A DNA stretch of 12,762 nt from contig VBAN01000227.1 of the NCBI GenBank assembly GCA_005882445.1, forward strand, positions 1,333 through 14,094, given 5' to 3'. A model generated the notes under the pieces. It was not told the origin of the DNA, did no database searches, and saw only the letters and a program-made list of their open reading frames with translations. Shown here piece by piece: positions 7,359 to 12,762 of the stretch. Made by a program: the position numbers and the translations under genes. The DNA comes from Candidatus Segetimicrobium genomatis. GTDB lineage: Bacteria; Sysuimicrobiota; Sysuimicrobiia; Sysuimicrobiales; Segetimicrobiaceae. Numbering within the stretch: position 1 is the first letter of the stretch; each line of letters opens with the position of its first letter.

Positions 7359-7371
7359 CGTAGAACCTACG
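7359..7371. repeat. Perfect inverted repeat, 5-bp arms, 3-nt spacer
   Basis: CGTAG (7359-7363) and CTACG (7367-7371) around AAC. It is the least GC-rich part of the divergent region and overlaps the only -10-like hexamer, so it could be an operator. Short enough to be chance. Confidence 0.3.
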
Positions 7372-7396
7372 AAAGGCGCGGGGGGAGACTCGCCCG

Positions 7397-7402
7397 GGAG
7401 GA
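7397..7402 (+). promoter_or_regulatory. Ribosome binding site of the PDO gene
   Basis: GGAGGA, 6 nt before ATG 7409, an optimal spacing that supports this start. Confidence 0.65.
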
Positions 7403-7408
7403 CACGCA

Positions 7409-8098
7409 ATGCACCTGCTCAGAGAACGCGATGCCGAAGTCGTGCGCGGACGGCTGGCGGCGCTCACCCAGCCCGTACGCCTCGTCTATTTCACCGAGGG
7501 CACCTCGGGGCTCGTCATCCCGGGGCGGGAGTGCCTGTACTGTGGCGAGACCCTGCGCCTGCTGGAGGACGTCGTCAGCTGCTCGGGACAGGTCACCCTC
7601 GAGGTGCACGACCGGATCAGCGACCCCGCGTCGTCCACCGCGTATGGCGTCGACAGGGTCCCCGCGATCGTGGTGCTGGGCGCGCGCGACTACGGGATCC
7701 GCTACTACGGCCTCCCGGCCGGCTACGAGCTCGCCACGCTGCTGGACATCATCGTGGATGCCGGACGGGGGACCGCGGACCTCGAGGCCGCGACGCGGGC
7801 GGCGGTCGCGCAGCTGCCCGCGGACGTGCACCTCCGGGTCTTCGTCACCCCCACCTGACCGCACTGCCCGAGCGCAGCCAGGCTGGCTGCGGCCCTTGCG
7901 ATCGAGAGCGCGCGCATCCGAACGGACATCATCGAGGCGACAGAGTTCCCGGACCTCGTCGCCAGATACGCGGTGCGGGGCGTGCCGAAGACGATCCTCA
8001 ACGACCGCCTCTTCATCGACGGCGCGGTCCCCGAGCCGGATCTGGTCGCCGCGGTGAGCCAGGCGGCCGGGCAGGCCGTCCCGGAGGCACGGACATGA
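7409..8098 (+). CDS. Protein disulfide oxidoreductase (PDO/glutaredoxin-like), predicted selenoprotein with in-frame UGA
   Basis: Two tandem thioredoxin-fold domains, as in Pyrococcus PDO (about 226 residues); here 229 with one recoded codon. The N-terminal domain carries CLYC (Cys42-Cys45) and a cis-Pro loop RVPAI (Pro85). The C-terminal domain reads VFVTPT, then TGA as codon 150, then PHCP (Cys153), later IIEATEFPDLVARYAVRGVPK with cis-Pro193. The family has CPYC at this place, so the TGA replaces exactly the nucleophilic first Cys and predicts a UxxC redox centre. The 79 codons after TGA keep about 89% G/C at third positions. The frame ends in an ATGA overlap with the OsmC-like gene. A hairpin with a G-rich loop lies just downstream of the TGA. 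The role would be cytoplasmic dithiol-disulfide exchange. Alternatives: a nonsense mutation or a sequencing error changing TGC to TGA. A conventional call would stop at 7858 with 149 residues. Confidence 0.8.
7856..7858 (+). other. In-frame UGA, predicted selenocysteine codon (Sec150)
   Basis: TGA in the position of the first active-site Cys of the C-terminal CxxC motif. It differs by one base from TGC, the Cys codon used at 7865-7867. Other genes here (larC, larB, larE, the kinase-like and OsmC-like genes) use TGA as a normal stop, so general UGA reassignment is not the explanation. Confidence 0.75.
7873..7891 (+). promoter_or_regulatory. Candidate bacterial SECIS hairpin
   Basis: Eight consecutive Watson-Crick pairs, C7873-G7891 through A7880-U7884, close the loop G7881-G7882-C7883. 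Opening the last A-U pair gives a five-base AGGCU loop. The hairpin begins 14 nt and its loop 22 nt after the UGA, inside the coding region, as bacterial SelB-binding elements do. G at the first loop positions fits the bacterial SECIS pattern as I know it. GC-rich DNA can form such stems by chance. Confidence 0.6.
8083..8087 (+). promoter_or_regulatory. Ribosome binding site of the OsmC-like gene, inside the PDO reading frame
   Basis: GGAGG, 7 nt before ATG 8095, lying within the last codons of the UGA-extended PDO frame. It decides ATG 8095 as the start and, with the ATGA overlap, implies coupling to translation of the full PDO frame. Confidence 0.65.
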
Positions 8099-8523
8099 AC
8101 ACCACGATCCGCTGGACGGCGGGCATGCAGTTCGAGGGGACCGGGGAAGCGGGGGCGGCCATCACGATGGATGCGACCCCGGAGCACGGCGGAGGCGGGA
8201 GCGGGCCGTCTCCGATGGAGACGGTGCTCCTGGCCCTGGGCGGCTGCACCGGGATGGACGTGGTCGGCATCCTCACCAAGATGCGGGCGCCGCTGGCGGG
8301 GCTGGAGATCCGTGTGGCCGCCGATCGCGCGGAGGACCACCCCAAGGTCTTCACGCGGATCGCGCTTGAGTACGTCTTCTTTGGGGCCGGCCTCCGGCCC
8401 GAGCAGGTGACGCGCGCCGTGGAGTTGAGCCAGACGCGCTACTGCTCGGTCTCCGCGATGCTGCGCCGGATCACGGAATTCACGTACACGTGGCGGATCG
8501 AGGAGGCGCCCCCGGGCGCCTGA
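8095..8523 (+). CDS. OsmC/Ohr-family protein
   Basis: 142 residues, typical of the OsmC-like group of small cytoplasmic thiol-dependent hydroperoxide reductases. The two redox cysteines are in conserved settings: Cys51 in LLALGGCTGMDVV and Cys117 in RYCSVSAML. The SPMETVLLALG stretch just before Cys51 is the usual core helix. It resembles the OsmC/YhfA-like branch rather than Ohr, but the exact substrate is not predictable. The start ATG overlaps the PDO stop (ATGA) and has GGAGG 7 nt upstream. The upstream PDO is an obvious candidate to re-reduce its Cys51-Cys117 disulfide, which would make the pair a small peroxide-defence module (inference). The gene ends 31 nt before the convergent pilU gene. 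Confidence 0.92.
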   Translation: MNTTIRWTAGMQFEGTGEAGAAITMDATPEHGGGGSGPSPMETVLLALGGCTGMDVVGILTKMRAPLAGLEIRVAADRAEDHPKVFTRIALEYVFFGAGLRPEQVTRAVELSQTRYCSVSAMLRRITEFTYTWRIEEAPPGA

Positions 8524-8541
8524 GCCGCGGGCGGCCGCGGC
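8524..8541. terminator. Possible hairpin between convergent genes
   Basis: GCCGCGG (8524-8530) and CCGCGGC (8535-8541) form a perfect 7-bp stem with a 4-nt loop directly after the OsmC-like stop and before the convergent pilU stop. No T-run follows on either strand, so intrinsic termination is plausible only as a weak, GC-rich type. Confidence 0.35.
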
Positions 8542-8554
8542 GCGGGGGCCACTC

Positions 8555-9616
8555 CTAGACGAGGCCCCGGAGCCGAAGCCGGATGTCGTTGGGGCTGTCC
8601 GCGTAGTGCATCCCGGTTTCGGTGTCGATCACGGCCTCCTGGATGAGCGCGTAGACCGCCTGATCGAAGGTCTGCATCCCCTCCCGCGTCCCCGCCTGCA
8701 TCGCCGCGCGCAGCCCGGAGATATTGCCTTTCTTCAGCAGTTCGCGGATGTGCGGGGTGGCCACCATCAGCTCCAGGGCCAGCACCAGCCCCTTCCCGTC
8801 GGACCGCGGGATCAGCCGCTGGGAGACCACCGCCAGCAGGTCGAGCGAGAACAACAACTGGACGCTCTCGTGGGCTTCCGCGGGGAAGAACCGGAGGATC
8901 CGCTCGATCGTCTGGCTCGCGTTCGTCGAGTGCAGGGTGCTCAGGACGAGGTGGCCGGTCTCGGCAAAATGCACGGCGGCGGTCGCGCTCTCAGCGTCCC
9001 GCATCTCGCCGATGAGGATGACGTCGGGCGTCTGCCGGAGGGCGTCCCGCAGCGCCATGTGGAACGAGTCGCAGTCGGAGCCGATCTCCCGCTGGCTCAC
9101 CAGGCTCCGCTGATCGGCGTGGACGAACTCGATGGGGTCTTCGATCGTCACGATATGGCCGGGCGCGTGGCGGTTGCGGTAGTCGATCATCGACGCGAGG
9201 GTGGTCGACTTCCCCGACCCGGTGGGGCCGGTCACCAGGACCAGCCCGCGCTGGCCGAGCGCCAGATCGGCGATCATCTTCGGGAGCCGGAGTTCCTCGA
9301 ACGACGGGATCTCGCTCTTGATCCTCCGGATGACGATCGCCGGCATCGACCGCTGCATGTAGATGTTCGCGCGGTACCGTCCCAGGGCCGGGGTGTGGTA
9401 GGCGAGGTTCACCTGCTGCCACTCCTCGAACTCCTTGCGGTGCCGCGGCTGCATCAGCTGCCCGGCCAGCCGCTCCACCGCCTCGGGGGTGAGCGGGGTC
9501 TCGCCGATGGGCATCAGCTGATTGGCGATCCGCAGCATCGGCGGGACCTCGGTCTTGATGTAGAGATCGGACGCCTGGCGGCTGACCATATGAATGAGCA
9601 GGTCGTTGATCTCCAC
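8555..9616 (-). CDS. pilU: Type IV pilus retraction ATPase PilU
   Basis: 353-residue secretion ATPase of the PilT/PilU branch, which acts as a hexamer at the inner-membrane base of the type IV pilus to help PilT pull the fibre in. Domains: an N-terminal PAS-like part starting LLIHMVSRQASDLYI, then the RecA-like domain with Walker A GPTGSGKS (130-137), Asp box TIEDPIEF (157-164), Walker B DVILIGEMRD (198-207) and His box STLHSTNA (226-233). The C-terminus has GMQTFDQAVY (313-322) and ADSPNDIRLRLR, typical of PilU. The AIRNLIRE motif of PilT is replaced by HIRELLKK (289-296), also as in PilU. The start is GTG 9616, 3 nt after the pilT stop; the family's N-terminus begins there, and translation is probably coupled to pilT. 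Confidence 0.93.
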   Translation of the reverse strand: MEINDLLIHMVSRQASDLYIKTEVPPMLRIANQLMPIGETPLTPEAVERLAGQLMQPRHRKEFEEWQQVNLAYHTPALGRYRANIYMQRSMPAIVIRRIKSEIPSFEELRLPKMIADLALGQRGLVLVTGPTGSGKSTTLASMIDYRNRHAPGHIVTIEDPIEFVHADQRSLVSQREIGSDCDSFHMALRDALRQTPDVILIGEMRDAESATAAVHFAETGHLVLSTLHSTNASQTIERILRFFPAEAHESVQLLFSLDLLAVVSQRLIPRSDGKGLVLALELMVATPHIRELLKKGNISGLRAAMQAGTREGMQTFDQAVYALIQEAVIDTETGMHYADSPNDIRLRLRGLV

Positions 9617-9619
9617 GGG

Positions 9620-10711
9620 CTACCGCTTGGGCCGGAGGTCGGCGAGCTCGGGGCGGCCGCCCGCCGCGTCCTCCGCGAACGACTGCTTTTCGACCGCGAC
9701 CTTCAGCGCCTCGTCCGGGCTGATCTTCTTGTTCTTCACCAGGACCTTGAAGCTCTGGTCGAACGACTGCATGCCGTCGCGCGCGCCGGTCTGAATCGCC
9801 GAGGGGAGCTGATGGATCTTGTTCTCGCGGATGATGTTCCGGATCGCCGCCGTGCTCACCATGATTTCCATGGCCGCCACCCGCCCGCCGCCGTTCAGGG
9901 CGGTGACCAGCGTCTCAGCGACCACGCCCAGCAGCGACTCGGCGAGCTGGACGCGGATCTGCTCCTGCTGGTGCGGGGGAAAGACGTCGACCACCCGGTT
10001 GATCGTCTGCGGCGCGTTGTTCGTGTGCAGCGTGGACAGGACGAGATGGCCGGTCTCCGCCGCGGTCAGCGCCAGGGCGATCGTCTCAAGGTCGCGCATC
10101 TCACCGACGAGGATGACGTCGGGATCCTCTCGCAGCGCGCTCCGTAAGGCCGCGGCGAACGACATCGTGTGGGGCCCGACCTCCCGCTGGTTGATGTTGC
10201 ACCGCTTGTGCGCGTGGACGAACTCGATGGGGTCCTCGACCGTGATGATGTGATCCTCGCGCCGTTCGTTCATGTGATCGATCATCGCGGCGAGCGTGGT
10301 CGACTTCCCGGAACCCGTGGGCCCGGTGATCAGGACCAGCCCGCGGTCCTGCATCGCCAGGTCTTTGAGGACCGGCGGCATCCCCAGGTCGTCGAGGGAC
10401 TGGACCCCCTCCGGGATGAGCCGCAGGACGGCGCCTTCCCCCAGGCGATGGAGGAAGGCGTTGATCCGGAACCGGCCCACCCCGTTCAGCTCGAGCGAGA
10501 AGTCGAGATCGTGGGTGGCTTCGAATTTCGCCTTCTGATCGTCGGTGAGGATGTCGTAGATCAGGGCGTGGATCTCCTCGCGGCCGAGCTCGGGCATGTC
10601 GAGCCGGGTGAGTTTGCCGTTGATCCGCAGCGTGGGCCGGGCCCCGGCGGTCAGGTGCAAATCGGAAGCGTGCAATTGCTTGGTTTGGATGAGCAGGTCG
10701 GTAATATCCAT
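9620..10711 (-). CDS. pilT: Type IV pilus twitching motility ATPase PilT
   Basis: 363-residue hexameric ATPase that powers pilus retraction, used for twitching motility, surface sensing and DNA uptake. N-terminal domain with LLIQTKQLHASDLHLTAG (6-23). RecA-like core with Walker A GPTGSGKS (130-137), Asp box TVEDPIEF (157-164), Walker B DVILVGEMRD (198-207) and His box STLHTNNA (226-233). The retraction-specific AIRNIIRE motif is at 289-296, followed by GMQSFDQS (313-320). It is thus a true PilT rather than a PilB extension ATPase. ATG 10711 has GGAGG 6 nt upstream. It heads a two-gene unit with pilU; no other pilus genes are in the window, so the rest of the machine must be elsewhere. The final 20 residues are a short variable tail. 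Confidence 0.95.
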   Translation of the reverse strand: MDITDLLIQTKQLHASDLHLTAGARPTLRINGKLTRLDMPELGREEIHALIYDILTDDQKAKFEATHDLDFSLELNGVGRFRINAFLHRLGEGAVLRLIPEGVQSLDDLGMPPVLKDLAMQDRGLVLITGPTGSGKSTTLAAMIDHMNERREDHIITVEDPIEFVHAHKRCNINQREVGPHTMSFAAALRSALREDPDVILVGEMRDLETIALALTAAETGHLVLSTLHTNNAPQTINRVVDVFPPHQQEQIRVQLAESLLGVVAETLVTALNGGGRVAAMEIMVSTAAIRNIIRENKIHQLPSAIQTGARDGMQSFDQSFKVLVKNKKISPDEALKVAVEKQSFAEDAAGGRPELADLRPKR

Positions 10712-10890
10712 CAGCGTCCTCCGGTCCTCGGGATCGTCCTTCCGGAGAGATCAGGCCATCGCCGGCGTCACGTCCGACCGAACACGCCGAACATATGATG
10801 GACGGCGGTCGATTGATGTTCTGTGTATGCCCAGATGAAATGGAGGATCGGACACCGAATTACATTGGGACCGAGGGGGGTCGCGCCGAG
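10712..10890. promoter_or_regulatory. Divergent region between pilT and the LacD-like aldolase gene
   Basis: 179 nt, visibly more AT-rich around 10785-10870 than the flanking genes. It holds a plausible plus-strand promoter (annotated separately). I found no confident promoter for pilT on the other strand. An in-frame ATG at 10795 would run the aldolase frame back through this stretch, but nothing aldolase-like is encoded there. Confidence 0.45.
10813..10841 (+). promoter_or_regulatory. Candidate sigma70-type promoter for the aldolase gene
   Basis: TTGATG (10813-10818) and TGAAAT (10836-10841), separated by exactly 17 nt, each matching four of six consensus bases. Transcription would begin near 10848, about 40 nt before the ATG at 10891. 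This fits the later start codon and argues against ATG 10795. Confidence 0.4.
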
Positions 10891-11985
10891 ATGATGCTGA
10901 GTAGCGGAAAGCTCACCAACCTGGTGCGCCTCGCCGACGCGGCGGGACGCTTCAAGATGCTGGCCGTCGACCAGCGAGACTCGATGCGGGCCGCGCTGGC
11001 CAAGGCGGCGGGGCGCCAGCCCCGGGATGTCGCCTACGAGGAGATGGCCTCCACCAAGGCCCTGATCACCGATCTGCTGTCACCGCACTCCACGGCGACG
11101 CTGGTGGATCCCATCTACGCGCTCCCTCGGGCGGTCAAGGTCGTGCCCGGCGACGTCGGCCTCCTCGTTGCCGTGGAGGACGGCGAGTACGACCAGGTCG
11201 GGCCCACCGGGCGCGAGCGCAAGACCAGGCTGCTGGACGGGTGGTCCGTGGCGCAGGCGAAGCGGTCGGGGGTGAACGCGATCAAGCTCCTGCTCTACGA
11301 CACGCCGGAAGCGTCGGCCGAGGTGCGGGCGCACCAGCGGCAGATCGTGCGGCGGGTGGGTGAGGAGTGCGTCCGCCACGATCTCCCGTTCCTGCTGGAG
11401 GTCGTGACGTACCCGATCGAGGATGCCGCCGCGGACACGCCCGAGTTCGCCCGGAAGCGGCCGCGCCACGCGATCGACGCGGCGCGGGACTTCTCGGACG
11501 CGTCCTTTCAGGTGGATCTCCTCAAGCTCCAGTTCCCCGCCGACCTCAAGTACGCGCGCCAGTTTCACCAGGCGGTGTTTGACGGCAAGGAGCGGCCGGC
11601 CGTGTATTCCCTCGAGGAGATCCGGGCGTTCTGCCGCGAGCTCAACGAGGCGGCCCGGCGGCCCTGGGTGCTCCTGAGCGGCGGCGTCGGGATCCAAGAG
11701 TTCCTCGTCGACCTGGAACTGGCCGTCGAGGCCGGCGCCAGCGGCTTTCTGTGCGGGCGGGCAATCTGGCAGGAGGTCCTCCCGCTCCACCCCAACCGGG
11801 AGCGGATGCGGGGCTACCTCACCTCCACGGCGGTCTATAACTACATTCGCGCCAACGCCACGGCCGAGCGCGCGCGGCCGTGGTATGCGCATCCGCACAT
11901 CGGCGGCTGGGAGAACCTGCGGCTGCACGACGGCGACGCGGAGTGGTACCGCCGGTACGGGACCTCCCTGCAGCGCGGCGAGTAG
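10891..11985 (+). CDS. LacD-like class I aldolase (tagatose 1,6-bisphosphate aldolase family)
   Basis: 364 residues with a TIM-barrel aldolase pattern. LSSGKLTNLVRLADAAGRFKMLAVDQRDS (residues 3-31) is the LacD signature start. VDPIYALPRA, LLVAVEDGEY, GVNAIKLLLYD (128-137) and LLEVVTYP follow. Lys212 in DLLKLQFP is the likely Schiff-base lysine, and VLLSGGVGIQEF (260-271) corresponds to the phosphate-binding end of the barrel. The family cleaves tagatose 1,6-bisphosphate or related ketose bisphosphates to triose phosphates. The protein is some 40 residues longer than typical LacD, with an added Trp- and Tyr-rich tail after residue 325. ATG 10891 or 10894 fits the family start; GAGGGGGG lies about 10 nt upstream. 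No sugar transport or kinase genes are nearby, so the true substrate is open. Confidence 0.87.
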   Translation: MMLSSGKLTNLVRLADAAGRFKMLAVDQRDSMRAALAKAAGRQPRDVAYEEMASTKALITDLLSPHSTATLVDPIYALPRAVKVVPGDVGLLVAVEDGEYDQVGPTGRERKTRLLDGWSVAQAKRSGVNAIKLLLYDTPEASAEVRAHQRQIVRRVGEECVRHDLPFLLEVVTYPIEDAAADTPEFARKRPRHAIDAARDFSDASFQVDLLKLQFPADLKYARQFHQAVFDGKERPAVYSLEEIRAFCRELNEAARRPWVLLSGGVGIQEFLVDLELAVEAGASGFLCGRAIWQEVLPLHPNRERMRGYLTSTAVYNYIRANATAERARPWYAHPHIGGWENLRLHDGDAEWYRRYGTSLQRGE

Positions 11986-12010
11986 CCCGGGAGGTTCCCT
12001 CTGAGGCCGG

Positions 12011-12622
12011 CTAGCCGCCGCCGGTCCGGGGCGCGTCCCCCTCCACCCGCTCCTTGAGACGGGCGAAGTCGTCGGGGGTATCCAGGTCCGCGGCGGCCAG
12101 AGGCGGGAGGGATACCTCCGCCACCAGGTCCGGGTGCCGCTCGATGAGGAAGCGCCCCCCGACGTCTCCGGTGAGGCCCCGGGCCTCGTCGAAGAGCGCG
12201 CGGCCCAGCAGCGTCGGCGCCCCCGTCACCGCGCCATACCGGGATGCGATGATCGGCTTCCCCGTCCGCCGGTGCGCGTCGATGAGGGCGTTGATGGCGG
12301 CCGCTTCCACGCACGGCTGGTCGCCGAGGAGGACGACGGCCGCCTCACAGTGGGCAGGCAGCGCGGCGATCCCCGCCGCGAGCGAGGTGCCCATGCCCTC
12401 ACGGGAGCGGCCGTTGACCACCAGCCGCACGAGCGGGCCGCGCACCTCCGCCGCAATCCGATCCTCCGCCTCGCCCACGACGACCACGATCTCCCCGCAC
12501 GCCGACCCTCGGGCGTTCTCCACGACACGGCGGACCACGCTGCGGCGGGCCAGGGGCAGGAGCAGCTTCGGCCTCCCCATCCGGCGCGACTGCCCGGCGG
12601 CGAGGATGACGGCGGCGATCAC
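12011..12622 (-). CDS. MocA-like molybdenum cofactor cytidylyltransferase / NTP transferase
   Basis: 203 residues with the MobA/MocA nucleotidyltransferase fold. The NTP-binding signature LAAGQSRRMGRPK is at 7-19, NGRSREGMGTSLAAGI at 70-85, the metal-binding LLGDQP at 98-103, LTGDVGGR at 150-157 and DLDTPDDF at 179-186. MocA attaches CMP to molybdopterin for xanthine-dehydrogenase and CO-dehydrogenase type enzymes, while MobA uses GTP. The RMGRPK wording and DLDTPDD end favour MocA. The start is GTG 12622: the fold begins immediately (VIAAVILAAG) and an in-frame stop lies two codons upstream. It is probably downstream in an operon with the partial gene to its right (19-nt gap). The molybdoenzyme itself is not in the window. 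Confidence 0.87.
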   Translation of the reverse strand: MIAAVILAAGQSRRMGRPKLLLPLARRSVVRRVVENARGSACGEIVVVVGEAEDRIAAEVRGPLVRLVVNGRSREGMGTSLAAGIAALPAHCEAAVVLLGDQPCVEAAAINALIDAHRRTGKPIIASRYGAVTGAPTLLGRALFDEARGLTGDVGGRFLIERHPDLVAEVSLPPLAAADLDTPDDFARLKERVEGDAPRTGGG

Positions 12623-12641
12623 GGATCACACCGCCGCGTCG

Positions 12642-12762
12642 TTACGCCCGGCGCGGTCGCTCGGGGGCGTCGGCGACGCGCGCTGAAACCGACTCGGCAT
12701 CAGCGGGCTCGTGAATCGGCCCCCGGCGGTCGCGGAGCGAGGCCGTCGCCCGACCGTTGTGC
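12642..12762 (-). CDS. C-terminal end of an unidentified gene, possibly XdhC/CoxI-like
   Basis: An open minus-strand frame enters from the right edge and ends at TAA (12644-12642), giving about 40 residues beginning HNGRATASLRDRRGPIH and finishing in a charged tail. It lies 19 nt upstream of the MocA-like gene in the same direction. The RATASLRDRRGPIH stretch is reminiscent of the end of XdhC/CoxI accessory proteins, which often sit next to mocA, but the fragment is too short to prove it. It may be no gene at all. Confidence 0.3.
   Translation of the reverse strand, partial: HNGRATASLRDRRGPIHEPADAESVSARVADAPERPRRA

Larger units (their letters stand above)
7275..7408. promoter_or_regulatory. 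Divergent intergenic region between the lar operon and the redox pair
   Basis: 134 nt between two genes transcribed away from each other, so it must hold both promoters. The two ribosome binding sites lie at its ends. No convincing -35/-10 pair is visible in this GC-rich DNA. TAGAAC at 7361-7366 is the only -10-like hexamer on the plus strand, and it lacks a matching -35. Two perfect inverted repeats (annotated separately) occupy the middle. Confidence 0.5.

Noticed and set aside
7409..7858. PDO gene as a 149-residue protein ending at TGA 7858
   Set aside because: The stop falls in the middle of the second CxxC motif. Coding signal, fold sequence and operon overlap continue in the same frame to 8098.
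7012..8094. Plus-strand frame fused to the front of the OsmC-like gene
   Set aside because: It is out of frame with PDO across the same bases and shows no family sequence. OsmC homology and the Shine-Dalgarno begin at 8095.
7409..8098. UGA read because the genome uses an altered genetic code
   Set aside because: At least five other genes here end in TGA at family-appropriate C-termini, and the same PDO frame itself ends in TGA at 8096-8098.
11080..11928. 282-codon minus-strand frame opposite the aldolase gene
   Set aside because: Compositionally a shadow of the LacD-like gene, with no recognisable motif or ribosome binding site.
11986..12010. Terminator between the convergent aldolase and MocA-like genes
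   Set aside because: Only a 4-bp GGGA/TCCC stem is visible in the 25-nt gap, with no T-run; too weak to annotate.
1..12762. CRISPR arrays, tRNA (including tRNA-Sec), rRNA, insertion sequences
   Set aside because: No regularly spaced repeats, cloverleaf-like segments, transposase sequence or terminal inverted repeats were seen on reading both strands.

Overview
This is high-GC bacterial DNA with tightly packed genes, strongly GC-ending codons and long spurious antisense frames. The standard code is in use: TGA ends larC, larB, larE, the adenosine-kinase-like gene and the OsmC-like gene. Type IV pilus ATPases, nickel-pincer cofactor genes and an adenosine-specific kinase homologue suggest an uncultured soil or subsurface lineage (for example Sysuimicrobiota/Segetimicrobia-like, Rokubacteria or Chloroflexota). 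That assignment is a weak guess. No tRNA, rRNA, CRISPR array or insertion sequence was seen, and no gene-free stretch exceeds about 300 bases.

Left part (1-7274, minus strand): an apparent eight-gene operon read from 7274 down to 1. The order is adenosine-specific kinase family protein, LarA-like (lactate racemase superfamily) enzyme, larE, larB, larC, an SDR oxidoreductase, a 3-hydroxyacyl-CoA dehydrogenase and an acyl-CoA dehydrogenase cut by the window edge. Gaps run from a 20-nt overlap to 40 nt. LarB, LarE and LarC together make the nickel-pincer nucleotide (NPN) cofactor, and the LarA-like protein keeps the residues expected to bind it. The three downstream dehydrogenases suggest that the product of the nickel enzyme enters an acyl-CoA or hydroxyacid degradation route.

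Middle (7275-8523): a 134-nt divergent region with two perfect inverted repeats, then a plus-strand pair. The first gene is a two-domain protein disulfide oxidoreductase (PDO/glutaredoxin-like). Its second active-site motif reads TPT-UGA-PHC, with an in-frame UGA exactly where the first Cys of CxxC belongs. The frame continues for 79 more codons of clear thioredoxin-fold sequence and ends in an ATGA overlap with an OsmC-like gene. An 8-bp hairpin with a GGC loop starts 14 nt after the UGA. I read this as a selenocysteine-containing PDO, the most interesting item in the window. A standard gene caller would truncate it at 7858.

Right part: the pilT-pilU retraction ATPase pair (minus strand, 8555-10711), a divergent promoter region, a LacD-like class I aldolase (plus, 10891-11985), and a MocA-like molybdopterin cytidylyltransferase (minus, 12011-12622). 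The last 120 bases hold the probable C-terminal end of another minus-strand gene.
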